DNA from: Chimonanthus salicifolius
Taxonomy: Eukaryota > Streptophyta > Magnoliopsida > Laurales > Calycanthaceae
Assembly: GCA_013350335.1 (NCBI GenBank)
Contig: CM023532.1
Span: 34,039,708 to 34,103,707, forward strand
DNA: 64,000 bases
Direction: 5' to 3'
A program made the translations under genes and the position numbers. The notes beneath the pieces were generated by a model. The model saw only the letters and a list, made by a program, of their open reading frames with translations. It made no database searches and was not told where the DNA came from. Below are positions 58,901 to 64,000 of this stretch, one piece after another. Within the stretch, counting starts at the first letter, position 1. Each line of letters begins with the position of its first letter.

Positions 58901-61295
58901 AAAAGAAAAAATAAATACAGCAACTACTAATTATGGAAAGCAATTACTAATTATGGAATCTGAAATATATGCTCCTGCATCACTATTCCAACACGAGTTA
59001 TCAAAGACACATCACTTCCATCAAATTAACAAACCTAGACCATAGGGTTCTAACTATTGATTACTTTCCGAACAAGTGGTTGATGTCCTCAAGATTTCCG
59101 AACAAGGAACATATAAGGCATCACTAGAGCTCAACATACCCCTCATATTCAATTCCATTGTAGTTAAAATTTTCTTTTTAAGAACACACCACACAATTGT
59201 TTGAATCCTCAGAGTAACACACATGCTGAAACACCTGGACTAGAATCTTCTAGTGAATCCTTAAGAGTCGTCTCAACCCATGCCTTAACTGAAAATAATC
59301 CTGACATATCTCCCAGTCCAAATAATTTCATCCTCCTCGTCTGCGAGGATGGGAACATCTCCTAATGCTACTCTCAACTCATCCAAACTTTCTTGCTCAA
59401 AAGTCCTGAGGTTTCTTCCAAAACCCATCTCCCACCTCGTGACTCCCACCTCAACCACATAACAATCCTTTAACCATGACTTGTCTATTACTAGCAATCC
59501 TATAAAGCCTACGAAATACATGTTTCAAAGGTATGTCCCCAAACCATTGGGTTAATCCAAAAGAATGTTTTGTCGCCTCTTCCAATCAACAATGTCAAGT
59601 TCTCCTTATAACGCCTACCCACCTTTCCTATACCTCTATCTATTCTCCACCAGGCCTTTACCAACGATAACCCTTTCTTCTCAACCTTATCCCCTAGACT
59701 CCATCCTCCTACGTTTTCCCCTCCATACCTAGCAAGTAATATGTTCCTCCACATTGTTTCCTTTTCCCGGCCAAACCTCCAATTGCATTTACATAGTAAT
59801 GCTTGGTTTCTAATCGCCAAAAGGACCACACCCAAGCCCTCAGCATACTTAGCTTTATTCACTTCAAAGCACCCTACAAGATGCACTCTTATCCTAGCCT
59901 CCTTATCTCCCCACAAAAAATTCCTAAAACAGTTCCAATTTATTAGCGACCACTTTTGGCATTTAAAAAATGGACATAACATTCCTCCCCCAACTCACTA
60001 GACATTTCTCCACCTTTTCTATAACTGGACCCAAAATTTCCAAGATCTAGGTTACCCCCAATTGGTGAGCCCAAATATCTGAAAGGTAGTTTTTCAACTC
60101 TACAACCCAATTCCTCAACTAGATTCTTAAGGTCATCTTCCTTTATCCCAATCCCAACCAAGATACTCCTACCTAGGTTAATCCTCAGTTCTGAACCAGC
60201 TCAAAGCACCTCAACACCACCTTATACCCTAAAACTTCCTTCCTAGACGCCTCATAAAAGAAAAGAGCATCATCAGCAAATTGCAAATGGTAACCATTGG
60301 CTCATTTTCCGACACTGAAAAACCTCGGATATATCACTAGCACTCTCTACCAAATTATTTAGAACTTCTCCCACCAAAGTGAAGATAAAAGAGGAAACAA
60401 GATCACCCTGCCTAAGTACTCTACTAGCCACAATCAGGTCAGTCGGAGATCCATTGACTAAAATTTAGTAATAAGTGCCTTCTATACAAGCTTTCATCCA
60501 CTGCTTCCATCTTGACCCGAAGTAGCCCACAAAATTCCATTTCACGTAATATACGCCTATTCCAGGTCAATTTTAAATAATAACTGCGGCTTCCTGTCAT
60601 GCTTCCTAATTCGGACCATTTCATTTGCAATCAATTCCTATCCTCATAGGCTTTGATTGTTTGTATTGGGGTTGGGATTGGACTTCTTTGTTCGGTGGGT
60701 ATAATCCTTTTATGCCCTGCTTTTTCTATTCTCCTTTTTCTATTAATATGTTTTATTTTAATATGATTTCTCAAAAAAAAAGTGCTAACTGAACACTAGT
60801 ATAGAGAAAGAACCACTTACCTTCATCTTCTGCTGTTTCCAGGTAGCATTGAAGCTCTAGTGCTTCCCTATAATACATCATCCCTCTCACTGGCAGAAGC
60901 ATGATGGGCACACGTAAATAAAGAAGTATACATCCCTAGGGAAAGATAAGCTGTAAGTACATATTACTTGTTCAAACCTGTTCTGGAAAGTGTTTGCCCT
61001 CTGTATGATACCCACTTGCAAATAGATTCCATCTGCTCTCGGTCGAATCCTTCTTCTGAAGCGTTTATCCTTTGCAATAAGTTTTTCCATTCATCTGCTT
61101 TCAATTTTTAGAGAAAAAATGCAACTTACATTAGTAGCGCAAAAAAAAAAGGGGATAAAATGCAGCTTAGTGGACCTGGAATTACCTGGATATATTTTCT
61201 GCAGATAAAACACAATTGATATTCCATCCTCATTTTCCTCGTTTAATTCATCCCAAGAGTAGAGAACATTTTCTTTGTAATATGGAGTCAAAACA
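43721..61295 (-). CDS. CALS7: Callose synthase (1,3-beta-glucan synthase, GT48), C-terminal 14 exons, partial
   Basis: Exons in order: 61186-61295, 60978-61094, 60821-60889, 55701-55884, 55485-55596, 48418-48537, 48186-48304, 47481-47564, 46729-46841, 46426-46655, 45042-45839, 44909-44959, 44055-44240, 43721-43960. All GT..AG; after one leading base they give 844 codons ending TGA, with no lesion. The gene continues beyond 64,000, so about half of a roughly 1,900-aa protein is present: most of the glucan synthase domain (GQTLSRTVRGMMYYREALEL, VRFHYGHPDVFDRIFHITRG, EAKVANGNGEQTLSRDVYRL) and the C-terminal membrane segments. It polymerises UDP-glucose into callose at the plasma membrane (known). 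MVSMGRRKFGTDFQLMFRIL and YSRSHFVKGLELMILLVIYE-like segments point, from memory, to the CalS7/GSL7 branch that builds sieve-plate callose. Many exons exclude the nearly intronless CalS11/12 type. Paralogue call moderate. Confidence 0.9.
47725..48095. mobile_element. Foldback miniature element with long inverted arms
   Basis: The two halves are inverted copies. The left has GTATTACCCTGCACCCTAGG then CATGGGGCCC, and later CTTTGATTGAATCAATCAA. The right, read in reverse complement, has GTATTGCCCTACACACCTAGG then CATGGTGTTCACC, and later CTTTGATTGAATCAATCAA. Imperfect arms of roughly 130-150 bp make a hairpin-forming MITE. It lies in the callose synthase intron 47565-48185. Superfamily uncertain; no clear target duplication found. 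Confidence 0.7.
48538..50714. other. Left part of the 6.9-kb callose synthase intron
   Basis: No coding signal. Contains GA-rich patches (49086-49099 and 49397-49410) and a (TA)n run at 49904-49935. The open frames here are low-complexity. Confidence 0.5.
50715..51598 (-). mobile_element. TRIM with three LTRs, flanked by a perfect TTGTT duplication
   Basis: Three direct LTR copies lie at 50715-50944, 51028-51265 and 51374-51598 (225-238 bp). On the plus strand each starts TGTAA(C/T)GCC and ends TATYACA. They share CAATATTGT, GGGCCC and AGGACTTTCAACGCCCTCAC (first and third). Two short internal regions (83 and 108 bp) each carry the complement of the primer site TGGTATCAGAG next to an LTR (51025-51014 and 51371-51361) and a purine-rich tract at the other side. 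The flanks TTGTT (50710-50714, 51599-51603) are identical. It has no coding capacity. Confidence 0.85.
51604..52018. other. Intron sequence between the TRIM and a LINE
   Basis: No coding signal; nothing recognisable. Confidence 0.4.
52020..54990 (-). mobile_element. LINE, about 3 kb, RT to RNase H and 3' tail
   Basis: The minus strand, 5' to 3', shows an RT start near 54700 (LVANELIHTERRLREEGMLL then KIDM), an SPFLFTMVAEGL-like RT piece near 54630 and a post-RT segment at 53992-53732 (RNFLWGDKEESRKVHLVRW). At 52991-52740 is the zf-RVT part (WNTIPSVILWSVWKERNQRI). At 52730-52155 is an RNase H domain of 191 codons (FKFNVDGASRDKPGPARI, LIIEGDSTHAIKW, RLANRVADCLAKYG). The tail ends in a poly-T run near 52020. 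A deletion removed RT between KIDM and SPFLF. In callose synthase intron 48538-55484, same sense. Confidence 0.85.
56040..56950 (+). mobile_element. LINE 3' fragment (zf-RVT end and RNase H)
   Basis: The plus strand encodes WNTIPAAALWSLWKERNLRIF at about 56165-56230. An open RNase H piece follows at 56522-56848: SKPVGVRDSNETELLRIKKA, LIIEGDSTNAIKWID and RRSANMLADFLADIGVDRES. It is closely similar to the RNase H at 52155-52730 but in the opposite orientation. Antisense in callose synthase intron 55885-60820. Confidence 0.8.
57110..60640 (-). mobile_element. LINE, RT to RNase H, split by a solo LTR
   Basis: The minus strand shows RT remnants at 60630-60439 and a post-RT piece at 60161-59943 (LGCRVEKLPFRYLGSPIGGN). 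At 59982-59509 is NFLWGDKEARIRVHLVGCF through GDKTFFWINPMVWG. The zf-RVT end lies at 59000-59285 and 57800-57640. RNase H lies at about 57580-57120, with multiple stops. A 1.18-kb insertion at 57801-58982 separates the two zf-RVT parts. In callose synthase intron 55885-60820, same sense as the gene. Confidence 0.85.
57801..58982. mobile_element. Solo LTR nested in the LINE
   Basis: It begins TGATGCAGGA and ends TCCTGCATCA (a perfect 10-bp inverted end with TG..CA termini) and is flanked by identical 5-bp CTATT (57796-57800, 58983-58987). The 1,182-bp length, TG..CA ends and 5-bp duplication identify an LTR left after recombination between two LTRs. The small frames inside (58090-58296, 58302-58514) have no retroviral domain. 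The interior has a purine-rich section at 58120-58700. Family not identified. Confidence 0.85.
60640..60780 (+). mobile_element. LINE 3' tail
   Basis: A plus-strand tail ending TCTATTAATATGTTTTATTTT then an A-run at 60773-60781, immediately left of the callose synthase exon at 60821-60889. No coding part remains. Confidence 0.45.
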
Positions 61296-61640
61296 CTAAA
61301 AGACAAGCAGAGCGAGAAATCAGGCAGGAGATATAATTCTCCATTTTCAGTTACCACAAATCTACAATAGAGGCGTTTTTGGTTGGAAATACAAGCATAA
61401 GAATAACACATTGGTGGGAAGAACAAGTGTTGTGTCAGTCCTTGTGAGAGTTGAGGTATTAATCCCCTTTGAATTGAAATTTATACCGCATTGTTTGGAA
61501 TAGTTGGATATAAAGTTCTTAGGACCAGCTGAAACAAGCAAATGATGAGAAAAAGTTCTTTTTTTTTTTAGCACTAACAAAGTAATAATGCGTTAGTGAG
61601 AAAAAGTAAGTATAAGAGAATGAAAAAACAACAATACAAA
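61296..61640. other. Callose synthase intron sequence
   Basis: Upstream (in gene sense) of the first visible exon; T-rich, with no further exon seen. Confidence 0.5.
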
Positions 61641-62085
61641 GGATTTAGGAGATGTAAACCTTAGCAAGGAGAGGAGAAATACAACACATTGGAAGAAAAC
61701 AAAGCCCCCCAGAATACACATCAAATCCATAAAAACACATCCAATACAATCAAGTCAACCCATATAACCCCTCTCAACCCAAAAGTCATAGATGGAAAGA
61801 AGTCAACTCCAAGCTTCACAAAGAAGTCTGCTACTCTGTTAGCCAATTTGTTGACTTGTGAGAAGGAAATCTCTCTTTCATTGAGTATAGCCTTAATCTC
61901 CCTCACAACTGTTGTTGGTCTCCAAGGAGGTCATTTTGCTCCCATTACCCACTTAATTGCATTTGCCGAGTTACTTTCAATAACCAATTTTCATAACCCC
62001 AGGGGAGTCTAAATAGTCAAAGCTCTCCTAATACTAAAAAATTTCGCCTCATTTGATTCTTTCCAGGTCTACCGGTTCGAAGAAA
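61640..62085 (-). mobile_element. LINE 3' fragment (RNase H)
   Basis: Minus-strand frame 61906-61721 has IKAILNEREISFSQVNKLAN and RVADFFVKLGVD, the end of a plant LINE RNase H domain. Before it, in another frame, is a VIESNSANAIKW-like stretch. 5' side cut by the TRIM-family fragment at 62,093. Confidence 0.7.
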
Positions 62086-62092
62086 AACAACA

Positions 62093-62485
62093 AAGAATTT
62101 TCCCAAAGCAGACAATATTGTGCTGGAGGGAACTCTCGGGCCCAATGGTGGGTTATGGCATGTAATAGAGCCGAGGGCGGCTCTTATTTAAGGGGGATGG
62201 ATTATGATACCCCACCTAGAGCTTGAGCGCCCTGGGAGTAGGGTGTTAAGCGTCAAAGGTGAGGGACGTTGTGGGAAAGAGAGAAGGACGCCAAGGAGGG
62301 CACTAAAAAGTCCCACATCGCCCAAGGAGTTGAAAGTGTTGGGGTATATAAGATGGAACACTCATCCCTCTAGCACAATGCATTTTGGGGCGTGTGTATG
62401 GGAGCACGCTTCTAAGCAAAGCCGTGAGGGCCCATTTTTTGGCCTAAAGGGGACAATATTGTGCTAGTGGAGACGGATTATTACA
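62093..62485 (+). mobile_element. TRIM-family fragment with complete 3' LTR
   Basis: The tail of a 5' LTR (62093-62153) is followed by a decayed primer site (62155-62172), a short internal region ending in AAGGGGGATGG, and a full LTR at 62205-62485. The LTR starts TGATACCCC, contains a TATA-like GGTATATAAG (62342-62351) and CAATATTGTGCTAG, and ends ATTATTACA. Same family as 50,715 and 22,659, in opposite orientation to them. Confidence 0.7.
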
Positions 62486-63640
62486 GTATCAACAACAAGT
62501 GGGCCCCACATATCACAAAACGAGAAGAAGCCAAGGAGAAAATTGGACAAATTGGGTTTCCAAGCATATCTGCAGTTGTGCAGAAAAACAAGGAATATGG
62601 GCCCCTTTGTTGACCAAAACCCTAAATCAAAAGAATGGATAGAGCCTAGCATTAGGGGCAACTATGGGTGTCAATTTTCATCAATATCTGATGTGTAAAC
62701 ACTCAGATCGTGGAGGAAGAAAGCAAAAACTGGGTTTTCAAATGTCGATTTGAAAAGAATGGTCAAAGGGGGTTCCACAAGCACTCAAACTCAAAATCGA
62801 GCCATACAGATGTGATGTAGGGCCTAAAAAAAGTTGTAGAGTTGTGGGGTTTTAGGTTCAAATCCGAAGAAATACGCCAGATCTAAGGGCATAGTGTTTG
62901 ACCTATGAACCACAAAAAAAAATGCAGGAAAAACCTTTCTCTGAAATGATGGAGAAGGGATCTTCTGGAAGGACTAGTTGCTGAAAAAAAAAAAGTGTTG
63001 CAGCAGAGAAATCCAAGACCGTCTATTCTGGCTAATACCACGTTAAAAGGAAAAATGTAGAAAAAGAAGAAAATAATGAAAAGAAGGGACGAAAGGTGAG
63101 ATACATTAATTCTCTGTATTGTATTTCATGTTTGAAGAAGTTCTAGTACACATGAATATATAGAATACAATGAGCCAATAAAAGTGGCAAATATGGAAAG
63201 AATAAGCAATTACAACTAATAACATCTGTAGGTCAACTCTATAATAAGACATGTGAGAAATGTGAAAGATACACAAATTACAATATTTACAACAGAAGGA
63301 ATCTCTGATAACACATTATAGCTTGTTCATTTTGGATATTCACCTTAAAAGTCATATAATTGATTAATTGTTTAAAAAGGAACGTGGTGAACTTGAGAGG
63401 GAAATGTTTTTAAATATTTAAAGGAAAGTTATTGAGACAGATGAGAGATTGTTAAAAACAAGCCAATGAAAATATTCTTGGTGAGTTCAAAAAGAAGTGC
63501 TATACGGATAACGATACATCATGATGGAATGCAGGTGTTCAAAAAGTTTTTGTTGAATTGGATTGGTCGCACCAACTCAAAAAGGGTAGAATTTAAAGAG
63601 AAAAAAGAAGAAGAAAAGAACCTTTAAAAAAAAAAAAAGG
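62486..63640. other. Unassigned TE-like sequence
   Basis: A stretch at 63030-63050 (GGCTAATACCACGTTAAAAGG) resembles a decayed complement of an LTR primer-binding site, so 63040-63300 may be an LTR piece. No coding signal is seen, and no callose synthase exon was recognised. Confidence 0.3.
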
Positions 63641-63649
63641 GATTCTTCT

Positions 63650-64000
63650 GCGATGTCCATTCGTTGATTCCACATGGTCATACTTCCTTCAACTTTTGGG
63701 CATATGTTTTTGTATGCCATCTACCCGATCTTCGTTGTGAAACGAATCGGTGCTTCTCAGAGGAAGCTCCTTCCGAAGAGAACTATGGTGTGTGATGATG
63801 CTTAGTAATGTGTGGTCAATTTGGTTAGAGAGAAATAAAAGGGTCTTCCAAGGAAAGTCGTATTCCATATCCCAAGTCAACCATATTGTTAAGTTCAGAG
63901 TTGCGTGGTGGATTTCGGGATCTAGGCCCTATCACTGGGTAAAGGTCTCGGACATTTATAGGGATTGGGCTGTTGTCAATGTGAGACAGTTGGTCTCGTC
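63650..64000 (+). mobile_element. LINE fragment (zf-RVT end), runs off the window
   Basis: The plus strand from about 63798 encodes MLSNVWSIWLERNKRVFQGK and SRPYHWVKVSDIYRDWAVVN, the segment after zf-RVT in plant LINE ORF2. It continues past the right edge and lies antisense to the callose synthase gene. Confidence 0.7.

Noticed and set aside
1..64000. CRISPR array, operon or prokaryotic defence system
   Set aside because: The window is plant nuclear DNA with spliced genes; the regular repeats seen are microsatellites, minisatellites or TE parts.

Overview
This is nuclear DNA from a flowering plant. It is AT-rich, its genes have many introns with GT..AG borders, and every recognisable protein belongs to a land-plant family: a GBF-interacting protein, an E-class PPR protein, a plant CorA-like protein, a RADIALIS-type MYB and a callose synthase. 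The introns and spacers hold the usual plant mobile elements: LINEs, tRNA-derived SINEs, TRIM elements, hAT-type miniature elements and a solo LTR. The species cannot be named from sequence alone; the TE-filled introns resemble those of woody eudicots or early-diverging lineages. No bacterial-style operons, CRISPR arrays or ribosomal RNA genes were seen.

Layout from left to right. 1-3.5 kb is spacer with SINE remnants. 3,529-20,492 (minus) is a complete ten-exon GIP1-like gene; its exons sum to 2,640 nt (879 aa plus stop) with every splice phase consistent. One 4.8-kb intron of it holds a LINE, Copia gag and hAT cluster. 20.5-23.4 kb is AT-rich spacer with a two-LTR TRIM. 23,484-25,241 (plus) is an intronless PPR gene. 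25.3-30.7 kb holds repeats and the probable promoter and untranslated first exon of the next gene. 30,830-35,904 (plus) is a seven-exon CorA-like gene. Its exons join in one frame over 585 codons, but codon 377 is TAA. 36-39.3 kb is spacer. 39,306-39,542 (plus) is a RADIALIS-like single-MYB gene. 40-43.6 kb is spacer with an hAT element and an LTR remnant. 43,721-61,295 (minus) holds the last 14 exons (843 codons) of a callose synthase most like CalS7; the gene continues past the right edge. Two introns of 6.9 and 4.9 kb within it are packed with LINEs, a three-LTR TRIM and a solo LTR nested in a LINE. 61.3-64 kb is more TE sequence, probably still inside this gene's next intron.

The five genes do not form a pathway: transcriptional cofactor, organellar RNA factor, membrane transporter, small MYB regulator and phloem or cell-wall glucan synthase. 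The PPR and CorA-like pair may be conserved neighbours, since I recall their Arabidopsis counterparts as At2g42920 and At2g42950. No undescribed biological system was found. The strongest observations are the single nonsense codon in an otherwise intact CorA-like gene, two tandem overlapping uORFs in its leader, a TRIM with three LTRs and perfect target duplications, the nested solo LTR, and a long foldback element inside a callose synthase intron.
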